DNA from: Paenalcaligenes sp052103955
Lineage (GTDB): Bacteria; Pseudomonadota; Gammaproteobacteria; Burkholderiales; Burkholderiaceae_B
Assembly: GCA_052103955.1 (NCBI GenBank)
Contig: JBQELO010000019.1
Location: forward strand, 6,316 to 70,315
DNA: 64,000 bases
Direction of reading: 5' to 3'
Position 1 is the stretch's first letter. The number at the start of each line of letters is the position of its first letter. A program made the translations under genes and the position numbers. This document shows, in pieces, positions 43,738 to 52,300 of this stretch. The notes under the pieces are model-generated. The model saw only the letters and a list, made by a program, of their open reading frames with translations. It did not search any database and was not told the origin of the DNA.

Positions 43738-43814
43738 TCGTTATTTAGTCTAGTGATTAGGATTAAAGATAAACACCAACCGTGTTAAACAATAACTGAA
43801 ATGTAATTGCCAAT

Positions 43815-43841
43815 AAAAAACCGCCTGTAAGGCGGTTTTTT
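43815..43841. terminator. Bidirectional rho-independent terminator
   Basis: AAAAAACCGCC / GGCGGTTTTTT with a 5-nt loop, between the convergent outer-membrane protein gene and the 53-residue protein gene. Confidence 0.9.
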
Positions 43842-43843
43842 AT

Positions 43844-44005
43844 TTATCTGGACGCTCTTTTAATATTGCGTACAAAGTTTCTGCGAATTTCTGTTAGCTG
43901 CTGTTCTTGAATCTGTTTTTGTTCTGGTGAACGCTGGTCGGTATTCAATAAAGCGGCTGCAGGCAGAGCAGGGCTAGTACCCTGGTTTAATTTTTGGTAA
44001 ATCAT
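43844..44005 (-). CDS. 53-residue hypothetical protein
   Basis: ATG 44005 with GGAG seven bases upstream; TAA 43844 abuts the terminator. The product begins MIYQKLNQGTSPALPAA, with a Gln/Glu-rich middle (SPEQKQIQEQQLTEI) and a basic end (RRNFVRNIKRASR). No signal peptide or membrane helix. The helix-forming basic end could bind nucleic acid or membrane; no family recognised. Confidence 0.65.
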   Translation of the reverse strand: MIYQKLNQGTSPALPAAALLNTDQRSPEQKQIQEQQLTEIRRNFVRNIKRASR

Positions 44006-44409
44006 GATGATCTCCAACGCTTATTTCATTTTATCGTTTGGCATCATTGGCTGTATGGAATGCCTAATGTATAGCGTAGAAAAAATGAATGCGTTTTTTT
44101 AAAGTTATAGGCAAGTAAGTTACCGGCCTTTTTATGATTGTTGTAAGAATATAATCTAACTCAATTACTATGAGGCTTGGCAGCGTTACTGTATATAGTA
44201 AGTTTGTAACTATTTAGTAGTTGGTCAGTGCAATGAAGCTTATCACTGTTAATAGCGATAAATCATTGTGATAAAGCAAAAAAAACGTACCTAATACCTT
44301 AGGAAAGTATGCAGGACTACCAGTTTTCAGTGATAGCAAGAGGACATTTGCTTACGTATCATAGCGATAGGCGTAACAAAACCCATTATTTCTGGATCTG
44401 AGAATACTA
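44006..44409. other. AT-rich intergenic region
   Basis: 404 bases, clearly richer in A/T than neighbouring genes, no open frame of note. It separates the 53-residue gene from the ESPR orphan gene and may be acquired DNA; no repeat or RNA structure stands out. Confidence 0.4.
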
Positions 44410-44766
44410 ATGAATAGTCTGCACAGAGTGTTGTGTGATGCAAAGCATGCGCTGTGGCACGTATTGAGCGAGTGCTCCCAAGGGGGGAAGCATGTGGCCG
44501 GCTCAAATTACATCATTCTGCTGGTTTTGTTACTGCTGTTGGGAGCAAGTAGTAGCCCATGGCGCAGTGTGCTGTTTGGTCACGAAACCGACGTTCATCA
44601 TAACAGAAGTAGCCTCAAGGCGTTTAGTAGCATGAGTAACGCCATGAAAATTGCTCAGAAATACGGAGCGATTAGCGATTCACCATTGCTGAAAATGGAG
44701 TGGAAAAATAATAAGCCTGTATTCCAAATTCACCATACAACGAGAATTACAGGTATTAGAGGGTAG
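44410..44766 (+). CDS. Orphan protein with an autotransporter-type extended signal peptide (ESPR)
   Basis: 118 residues. The first 20 residues (MNSLHRVLCDAKHALWHVLS) match the ESPR pattern of type V secretion proteins: MN.., R at 5, a Trp-x-Val near 15-17 and SE at 19-20. The ESPR of the autotransporter at 54057 begins MNRIYSLVFNHATGLWHV. A hydrophobic helix (about 33-48, IILLVLLLLLGAS) follows. The rest (about 50-118) is soluble and lacks any passenger or barrel. It may be a truncated autotransporter start or a small exported protein. Confidence 0.65.
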   Translation: MNSLHRVLCDAKHALWHVLSECSQGGKHVAGSNYIILLVLLLLLGASSSPWRSVLFGHETDVHHNRSSLKAFSSMSNAMKIAQKYGAISDSPLLKMEWKNNKPVFQIHHTTRITGIRG

Positions 44767-44855
44767 GTTGGCGATTTAGTTCCCTTGCTTGCGAAGAAAA
44801 TAGCCCAGTACACTGTGGTTTACGATGAAACAGTGTAAACGGCACAAAAAACATA

Positions 44856-45485
44856 ATGTCAGATACCAAGCATTGGTCAAAAGTGGAGCTTTTGCACCAA
44901 ACCCATAGCAATCCCAACATTCATATTAAAGGCACCCATAGCTACTACAGCGACGCCTGGTCAGGCTGTTTTGAGCACAGCGTAGTACGTTATTTGTATG
45001 GTGATGCCTATAGCGTGCAGGCGTGGCAGCCTGCGTGGGATATTGACCAGCTCTACATAGGTGATTATGTCTGCATAGGAGCAGAGGCCATTATTTTAAT
45101 GGGCGGTAATCACACCCATCGTACGGACTGGTTCTCGCTATACCCATTTGTAGAAAATATAGAGCGCTCTTATGAAGGCAAAGGCGACACGATTATTGGT
45201 GATGGGGCGTGGATAGGTATGCGAGCCATGATTATGCCGGGTATTCATATAGGCGAAGGGGCTATTATCGCATCTGGCGCTATTGTGACTAAAGACGTGG
45301 CGCCTTACACCGTTGTGGCAGGCAACCCAGCCAACGTTGTCAAAAAACGGTTTAGCGATACTACTATTGAGCGCCTGCTAGCGTTACAGGTCTACGCGTT
45401 GCCTGCAGAAACTTTTGAACGCATCAAGCACTTGTTGTGTGATGCAGATATTGATGCCCTAGAGTCGGCGTTACACTGTACATAA
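44856..45485 (+). CDS. CatB/Vat-type hexapeptide acetyltransferase
   Basis: 209 residues. A left-handed beta-helix with hexapeptide repeats is visible (IGDYVCIGAEAIILMGG, IGDGAWIGMRAMIMPGIHIG, EGAIIASGAIVTK, AGNPANVVKKRF). The catalytic His lies in GNHTHRTDWFSLYPF (about 87-101). The family (xenobiotic acetyltransferases) includes chloramphenicol and streptogramin acetyltransferases, but many members act on other substrates. It lies 89 bases after the ESPR gene. Confidence 0.85.
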   Translation: MSDTKHWSKVELLHQTHSNPNIHIKGTHSYYSDAWSGCFEHSVVRYLYGDAYSVQAWQPAWDIDQLYIGDYVCIGAEAIILMGGNHTHRTDWFSLYPFVENIERSYEGKGDTIIGDGAWIGMRAMIMPGIHIGEGAIIASGAIVTKDVAPYTVVAGNPANVVKKRFSDTTIERLLALQVYALPAETFERIKHLLCDADIDALESALHCT

Positions 45486-45531
45486 AGGTGTGCTGTAGGT
45501 ATTGCGACAGCCAAATGGCGTAGGAGGCTAG

Positions 45532-45906
45532 ATGACTGGGAAAATCTTTGTAGATCGCATTCAAAATGCCGTGCATGAACCTACTGCAGAACACCCACGT
45601 GTACTGACGGATAGGTTATGGCCCCGAGGTTTACGCAAAGACGCGCTGGGTGACATTCAGTGGTACAACAAGGCTAGTCCCAGCACCGAGTTGCGCAAGG
45701 CCTTTCATGCGGGCACGCTAGATGTGCCCACTTTCCAAGTCGCGTACAAAAAGCAGTTACTAGAGGATGCAGAGTGCTTAGCCCCTTTGCTAGCGTTACT
45801 AAATAAGGGGGATGTAACACTGCTGACCGCGACTAAAGATGCCAATACGTCGTATCTAAGCGTTCTGAAAACTGTGCTGCTAGAACGGGTACTCAGGCAG
45901 AAGTAA
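45532..45906 (+). CDS. DUF488 family protein
   Basis: 124 residues. The pattern VLTDRLWPRGLRKDALGDIQ (about 24-43) with WYNKASPSTELRKAF is diagnostic for DUF488. GGAGG precedes the ATG by four bases. Cytoplasmic; function unknown. Confidence 0.88.
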   Translation: MTGKIFVDRIQNAVHEPTAEHPRVLTDRLWPRGLRKDALGDIQWYNKASPSTELRKAFHAGTLDVPTFQVAYKKQLLEDAECLAPLLALLNKGDVTLLTATKDANTSYLSVLKTVLLERVLRQK

Positions 45907-46062
45907 AAAACGGGAAGCACTCTGATTAGTGCAAAGGCTGGCGTGCGAAATGACAGGAATTAACAAATAGTCGCATACTCGTTTCCTACTGCAACAATGC
46001 TTGAGGTACGATTTTAGCTGCCGGGAAATGCCGGTTGATAACCATAAACTCAGGAGAAAAGA

Positions 46063-46527
46063 ATGCGTCAGTTTTTAGGGGTAAAACTGTTGGCAGCCGC
46101 TGCATTAGGTATGGCGTTGTCTGCTCCCGTTTCTGCAGACATTATGGGCAGTTTGAAAAGCCAAGCTACTGAAAGTCTGGGTGGTGGTAGTGCAGGTGGT
46201 GCGGCGGGGTTAGGTAATTTAGGGGCGTCTCTGGGGTTGCCTAGCATCGGTAGTGGTGCAGCCAGTAACGTGGCAGGTATTTTAGAATACTGCCTGAAAA
46301 ACAAATACTTGAAAGCCGCTAATGCTGACAATATTAAAGGTCAGTTGATGGGTAAACTGGGTATGGATAGTCCTGCTAAGCAGCAGCAAGATGCAGGTTA
46401 CCAGCAAGGCTTGACGGGTATGTTGTCAGGCAGTGATGGCTCTTCTTTCGACATCAGTAAAGTCAAAGACGACATCAAAGAAAAAGCATGCGATTACGTG
46501 TTGGATAACGCGTCTTCATTGCTGTAA
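46063..46527 (+). CDS. DUF2501 (YjjA-like) exported protein
   Basis: 154 residues. A signal peptide is cleaved about residue 24 (VSADIMG), followed by a Gly-rich segment and a helical end (GILEYCLKNKYLKAA; IKEKACDYVLDNASSLL) with the paired cysteines of the DUF2501 family. Periplasmic. A strong terminator follows. Confidence 0.88.
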   Translation: MRQFLGVKLLAAAALGMALSAPVSADIMGSLKSQATESLGGGSAGGAAGLGNLGASLGLPSIGSGAASNVAGILEYCLKNKYLKAANADNIKGQLMGKLGMDSPAKQQQDAGYQQGLTGMLSGSDGSSFDISKVKDDIKEKACDYVLDNASSLL

Positions 46528-46543
46528 TTTTTGTACTGCATAC

Positions 46544-46578
46544 AAAAAAGCCGCATACCGTATGGGTGCGGCTTTTTT
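46544..46578. terminator. Rho-independent terminator
   Basis: AAAAAAGCCGCA / TGCGGCTTTTTT, a 12-bp stem with an 11-nt loop. Confidence 0.9.
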
Positions 46579-46745
46579 AATGAGGGCTGCTAACCATCCT
46601 CCAAGTTGTTCTCGCACGCTTTAGCGAACTAATGTCGGGCGTTGGCCTTGTTGGCTTTAACGCCTAGCCCTTGTAGGTGCATAAAGCCGAGTTGAATTTG
46701 CGCCTGTTTTATAATGACGAGGGATCACAGCAGTAGGGGAGCACA

Positions 46746-47723
46746 GTGCAAGAAATTGGCGTGGTGATGTATGCAGGAGCACAGCAAGCCGCTATCTTGG
46801 GCTTGACCGATTTATTTGCGGTAGCGAATCGGGTTGCGGCGGCTCATACGGAAAACACTATACCGGCGATTAAGGTAACGCATTGGCAGCAAGATGATGC
46901 TGATTCTGCTCCGTATCAGGTGTTTGATAGTTATACTCCTGCCGCCTCCACTGGCTTGGCCGCGTTGATTTTACCGCCAGCGTTAGGTAAGCCATTAGGT
47001 GCAGATGATATGCCAGCGCTACAGTCGTGGTTACGCAAGCAACATGCAGCCGGTGTGGTGTTGACCTCGGTTTGCGCGGGCGCTTTTGCATTGGCTGCAA
47101 CAGGCTTGTTGACGCAGCGGCGCATGACAACGCATTGGTCCCATGCCGAGCTATTGCATCAACGCTTTCCCGATGTGATTGTCGATGCCGATCAATTGAT
47201 CATTGACGACGGAGACATCATTACTGCGGGAGGCCTGATGGCATGGATAGACCTAGGTTTACGATTAGTGGATAGGTTATTGGGGCCATCAGTCATGATG
47301 GCTACTGCACGTATTTTATTGGTAGACCCTGCTGGTAGAGAACAGCGCTTTTACAGTGTGTTTTCACCGCGCTTGACGCATGGTGATGCCGCCGTGCTAA
47401 AGGTGCAGCACTGGCTGCAAGCCACACAAGCTAAAGAGACTGCGTTAGCGACCTTGGCAGCAGAGGCTGGTTTAGAAGAGCGCACCTTTTTGCGGCGCTT
47501 TCAGAAAGCGACTGGAATGACCACTACAGAATATTGCCAGCGTTTGCGAGTAGGGCGCGCTAGGGAACTCTTGCAGTTTGGTAATGCCTCTATTGATCGA
47601 ATTGCGTGGGAAGTGGGTTATAGCGATCCTAGTTCGTTTCGTAAGGTATTTACGCGCATTGTGGGGTTGGCACCTAGTGACTATAGGCGTCGTTTCAATG
47701 CGAAAGCATCGCCTGCAGCGTAA
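46746..47723 (+). CDS. GlxA-family regulator (DJ-1/PfpI domain plus AraC helix-turn-helix)
   Basis: 325 residues from GTG 46746 (GGGGAG upstream). The N-terminal DJ-1/PfpI-like domain (about 1-190) shows VLTSVCAGAFALAATGLL around its conserved Cys and GDIITAGGLMAWIDLGLRLV. The C-terminal AraC-type pair of helix-turn-helix motifs (about 215-315) is LATLAAEAGLEERTFLRRF and IDRIAWEVGYSDPSSFRKVF. Such regulators commonly sit beside isochorismatase-type hydrolases, as here; a dyad precedes the next gene. Confidence 0.92.
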   Translation: MQEIGVVMYAGAQQAAILGLTDLFAVANRVAAAHTENTIPAIKVTHWQQDDADSAPYQVFDSYTPAASTGLAALILPPALGKPLGADDMPALQSWLRKQHAAGVVLTSVCAGAFALAATGLLTQRRMTTHWSHAELLHQRFPDVIVDADQLIIDDGDIITAGGLMAWIDLGLRLVDRLLGPSVMMATARILLVDPAGREQRFYSVFSPRLTHGDAAVLKVQHWLQATQAKETALATLAAEAGLEERTFLRRFQKATGMTTTEYCQRLRVGRARELLQFGNASIDRIAWEVGYSDPSSFRKVFTRIVGLAPSDYRRRFNAKASPAA

Positions 47724-47767
47724 GCAGTAGGGTGTTGCATCGTATGAAGATGGGCTAGGGGTGTCGT

Positions 47768-47790
47768 TATTGACATCTATATTGTCAATA
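47768..47790. promoter_or_regulatory. Candidate operator of the cysteine hydrolase gene
   Basis: TATTGACA (47768-47775), seven bases, TGTCAATA (47783-47790): a perfect 8-bp dyad 74 bases upstream of the hydrolase start and just after the GlxA-type regulator gene. TTGACA inside it could also serve as a -35 element, so binding there would affect transcription. Confidence 0.5.
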
Positions 47791-47863
47791 CCGCCACTTC
47801 GCAGGGTGGGCGTTTTTAGTGATCATAGTGTTTCAGATTCACTGACATGCGGAGAATGAAACC

Positions 47864-48415
47864 ATGGCAAAACGCGGTGTGATCGTTGTCGATCTACAAA
47901 ATGAATACCTGCCTACTGGCAAACTACCTTTATCAGGCATTGAAGCAGCCGCAGCAAATGCAGCACGTGTGATAGCAGATGCTAGAGAAAAAGGGATTCC
48001 TATTTTTCATATACGCCACGAGGCAACTAGTCAGACAGCGCCTATTTTTGTGCCCGCTTCTACGGGGGCCGAAATCCAAGCCGCTGTTGCCCCCATCGCA
48101 GGCGAGCCAGTGATTGTTAAGCACTACATTAATGCTTTCCGAGAAACAGACCTTAAACAGCAGTTGGATGCGGCGGGAGTGGAGACGCTAACCGTAGTGG
48201 GGGCGATGAGCCATATGTGTGTGGATGCTGTGGTGCGGGCTGCCGTTGATATGGGCTACCCGGTCACAATCCTGCATGATGCGTGCGCTACGCTAGAACT
48301 ACGCTTTGAAGAGGTCACTGTACCGGCCAAGCACGTGCATGCCGCCTTAATGGCTGCGTTTGTATTTGGGTATGGCACAGTAACGTCGACCGAGGCCTAT
48401 TTAGCAGCCGCTTGA
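47864..48415 (+). CDS. Isochorismatase-like cysteine hydrolase 1
   Basis: 183 residues. The catalytic triad is visible as Asp11 (VIVVDLQNEY), Lys87 (EPVIVKHYINAF) and a Cys near 120 (AMSHMCVDAVVRAA). Cysteine hydrolases of this family cleave amides, nicotinamide or carbamoyl groups. The gene lies behind the GlxA-type regulator and a dyad. Confidence 0.9.
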   Translation: MAKRGVIVVDLQNEYLPTGKLPLSGIEAAAANAARVIADAREKGIPIFHIRHEATSQTAPIFVPASTGAEIQAAVAPIAGEPVIVKHYINAFRETDLKQQLDAAGVETLTVVGAMSHMCVDAVVRAAVDMGYPVTILHDACATLELRFEEVTVPAKHVHAALMAAFVFGYGTVTSTEAYLAAA

Positions 48416-48632
48416 GCGCTGTTGTCGCAGGTTGGTAGGACCAGATGTAGTCATCAATAAGAAGCTCATCGTTCTAAAAACAGGACGATGATGCTCAAAA
48501 TGAACGACTAGTGCAGCAATGCAGCGGCTTTTACTATAAGTACATGGCGCTTTTACTTCAGAGCACGCATCAATGGATAGCAAGTGTTTGGGTAAAGGTT
48601 CTATTTCCCCCGCTAAACTTGAGGAGTTACTC

Positions 48633-49253
48633 ATGAGCAAACCTTATGTACGCTTAGATAAAGATAACGCTGCTGTATTGCTGGTAGACCATCAGGCAGG
48701 CTTACTGTCCTTGGTGCGTGATATTGATCCCGATAAGTTCAAAAATAACGTGCTGGCGTTAGGCGACTTGGCTAAGTACTTCAACTTACCTACCATTTTG
48801 ACCACCAGCTTTGAGCAAGGCCCAAATGGTCCGTTAGTGCCTGAGCTAAAAGCACAGTTTCCTGATGCGCCTTATATTGCGCGCCCAGGTCAAATTAACG
48901 CATGGGATAACCAAGAGTTTGTGGATGCAGTTAAAGCCACCGGCAAGAAACAGCTGATTATTGCTGGGGTGGTTACCGAGGTATGTGTGGCATTTCCAGC
49001 CTTGTCAGCAATAGAGGCAGGTTTTGATGTGTTTGTGGTTACCGACGCGTCGGGTACATTTAATCAGCTCACGCGTGACTCGGCATTAGATCGTATGTCG
49101 CAGGCAGGTGCGCAGTTGATGACATGGTTTGGGGTAGCGTGTGAGTTACACCGCGATTGGCGTAATGACGTGGAAGGTCTGGGGCAATTGTTTTCTAATC
49201 ACATCCCCGATTACCGTAATTTGATGACTAGCTACAGCACTTTCACTAAGTAA
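48633..49253 (+). CDS. Isochorismatase-like cysteine hydrolase 2 (YcaC type)
   Basis: 206 residues from ATG 48633 (GAGGAG upstream; the longer start at 48573 is not supported). The triad appears as Asp19 (VLLVDHQAGL), a Lys near 107 (DAVKATGKKQLII region) and Cys near 120 (GVVTEVCVAFPAL). The pattern TSFEQGPNGPLVPEL is typical of YcaC-like hydrolases. Substrate unknown; probably works with the hydrolase gene before it. Confidence 0.88.
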   Translation: MSKPYVRLDKDNAAVLLVDHQAGLLSLVRDIDPDKFKNNVLALGDLAKYFNLPTILTTSFEQGPNGPLVPELKAQFPDAPYIARPGQINAWDNQEFVDAVKATGKKQLIIAGVVTEVCVAFPALSAIEAGFDVFVVTDASGTFNQLTRDSALDRMSQAGAQLMTWFGVACELHRDWRNDVEGLGQLFSNHIPDYRNLMTSYSTFTK

Positions 49254-49285
49254 ACTGTACGGAAATTGCTAAGCAGGTCAGAGTA

Positions 49286-49312
49286 GGGCTCACACACTTG
49301 TGAGCCCTTTTT
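49286..49312 (+). terminator. Rho-independent terminator of the hydrolase gene
   Basis: GGGCTCACA / TGTGAGCCC, a 9-bp stem with a 4-nt loop, then five Ts; also lies two bases from the stop of the minus-strand autotransporter. Confidence 0.9.
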
Positions 49313-49314
49313 GC

Positions 49315-52300
49315 TTAGAAACGCACTTGCAGATTGGCTTTTAGACCATGGTTTTGGCTGGAGTCGGAAAGTTGACCTTGATAACTAAGTCCCAACATTG
49401 TTGAGGCTTTGAGTTGCATGGCGACGCCTAACTCTAGTACCGCACTATTGCGTGCGAGTGCGGCTCCGGCTACCTCAAAGGCTGTGCCAGCCGAGAAAGC
49501 GTGTGTGCTGTAGGGTGTGATATCCCCCATAGCGTGACGCCATCCTAGCGAGCCACGGGCTATAAGCTGTGAGCTACCTACTTCAAAATCGGTGGAAGCG
49601 CGCAGTCCCAGTGTCGTGAAGGTGGTGTCGGTAGTTTGGCCTGCTGCATGCAGCGCGGCGGCATCGCCACTTTCGTTATAGCGATTAGTACGCAGATTGA
49701 CGTAAGCCAGATTGACAAAGGGCTCTAGTGTAGCGGCGCTAGTATCAATGCCATAGCCTAGGTCTACGAAGGCTTGCGCGGTATGGCCGTCGTAACGTGC
49801 AGTAAGTTGGTCTGTAAAACCTGGAATAGCGACAGAGCGGCGTGTGGTCAGATTGTGCCAACTGTAGGCAAGCCCGCCTTGTAGGCGCAAGGCGCCCCAT
49901 TGTCCCCCTGTGTAAGCACCCAGATGGTAGTTATTACTGTTGCCCGAGGAGGAACGACTCTTCACGTCAAACGAGCTGCGGCTATAACCTGCGAGCAGAC
50001 CTAACTGCCAGTTGTTGCTCATAGGTGCATCTATACCCATCAAGAAACCACCGCTTGAGCTAGTAAGGCTACCTGTGTTGCTTGTGCTGTTTATGTGGTT
50101 CCAGTTACCTATAGCTTGCAGCCAACTGGCAGGGGCATTGGACGCGTCGCGTAGCCTACCACTCATGGCATCACGTAGGTAAAAGCTCTCTTGCAACAAG
50201 GCCGTTTTAGCTGAAGCATGCATTTCACCAGATAACTGGTCGAAACTGGCATGTAATACAGCTTTGTCGTCTGGCAGGCTGACTACAGCGTTATAGAGTT
50301 TATGCCCACTGTTCATGCCCATGCTGTCAATAGCGGCGGCCGTAGCTCGCTGATTTGGGGTGGAGCCTGTTAACGACATCACCACATCATTGCGGTCTAG
50401 ATTCAACGAGACACGACCTGCGTGGTAGTCATAGGCTAGGCTAGGGGTAAGAAACGCAAAATCTGAGGCAACCGTATCAAAGCGCCCTGATAGGGTGCCA
50501 TCTACCTGCATGATGGTGTAGTTGCTTTGTAGGCCGTAATTGCCTGCGGCACCAATATGCACGACTGAGCCGCCGTTAAGTAGGGCGTTTCCGGTGACAT
50601 GCACGCGATCGGCAGCGCTACCAGCAGGGTCAGTTTCCACCACGAACGTGGCGCCTGATTGCATCACTAGATCACCGTTAACGGACACGAGGCCTATAGA
50701 GTTTCCTGGCGACAGCGTGGCTCCTGACTCTACAGTAAGCGTAGAGTGCGTAGAGCCAACGGTGGCATTACCACCCAACATGCTGCCCTTGCCTAGGGTG
50801 AGAGATCCACCAAGTTGACCATTAATGACGAGCTGCCCGGCACTCACTCGGGTTTGACCCGTGAAACCCGAGTTATCCCCTTGCAGCGTCAGCAAACCGT
50901 TGCCTAACTTAGTGAAGTCACCATTGCCGGAAAATGCACCCGTAAGCAGTAGGGCCGTGTTAGCGGCGACGTCAATGGCACCCGTCTGTGCGACAGTAGT
51001 GGCGCGTGCCGTCTCAAATGAGGAGGTGGTTGCCAGCGTGCCGCCGTTAAGCAAAAGGCTACCACCTGCTGCCCCTAAATTGGCATCACGCGCTACTTGT
51101 AAGGTGCCATCTGTAATCACGGTGCCACCACTGTAGGTGTTGCTACCCGTTAGTACCAGTGTCCCAGCACCCGCTTTGGTCAACGTTTTACCGTTCCAGC
51201 CAGTTGTAGGGTTAGCGGCCTGATCAGGCAGCGCTACGCCTACCGTAAAATCATCCGACGCGTTAGCCAGCGTGAAGGTGCCATGGGCAAGGCTGTTGTT
51301 GGCAGTCCAGGTTAGGCCATAGCTGGCAAAATACTGAAGATTGTCTGCTGACTTGCGTGTGTTAACACTGAGGTAGTCAGCGCCACTCGTGTTACCACCA
51401 ATGTTGGTGTGGGCGAATGTACCGTCGATACCAGCCGTGGTGGTGATGAGCAACTGTTCTACCGTGTGACTGCTATCTATACCACCTAAACGTAGGGTTA
51501 CGTCATTGCCTAGTGTGACAGAACCTGCTCGCAAGGGTGTGCCTGCTGCAAGTTCTAGTGTGGTGTGGTCTGTCATGTTGATGTCACCATCCACCTGCAG
51601 CGAGGCTGTTCCCTCTACGGCGAGGGTGCTGTCTAGGCCTGACACGTTGATATTGCCGGCAAGGTGGTTCGCTGAACCCGTGTTGTTGTCAGCTTTGCCA
51701 TACTGCAAGGTGCCACCGGTAACGGTAGTGTCACCACTGTAGGTGTTCGCACCCGTTAATACCAGTGTCCCAGCGCCCGTTTTGGTCAACGTTTTACCGT
51801 TCCAGCCAGCAGTGGGATTGGAGGCCTGATCAGACAGCGCTACGCCTACCGTAAAATCATCCGACGCGTTAGCCAGCGTAAATGTTCCATGGGCAAGGCT
51901 GTTGTTGGCAGTCCATGCTAAGCCATAGTTGGCGATGTATTGTCGACTGTCTGCCGACTTGCGTGTATTAACACTGAGGTAGTCTACAGTGCCGACAGAG
52001 CCGCCGGTACTGATCTGAGCGAAGTCGCCGTTGATGCCATTGGTGGTGTCTATTAACAGCACATCAGCAGGGGAAGAGCTGTTAATGCCGTCCAGTCGGA
52101 AGGTAACATCGGCACCAAGCGTGACCTTATCAGCACGCAGTAGGGCATTTCCGCCTGCAACGATGTCCAGCACGGTGTGGTCGGCCATGTTCAGTTCCCC
52201 TGACACGGCCAGTGTTGCGGGCCCACGCAACGCGAGGGTGCTACCAGAACCCGACACCTTCAAATCGGCCGCTAGGCTATTGGTAGCGCCTACATAACCA

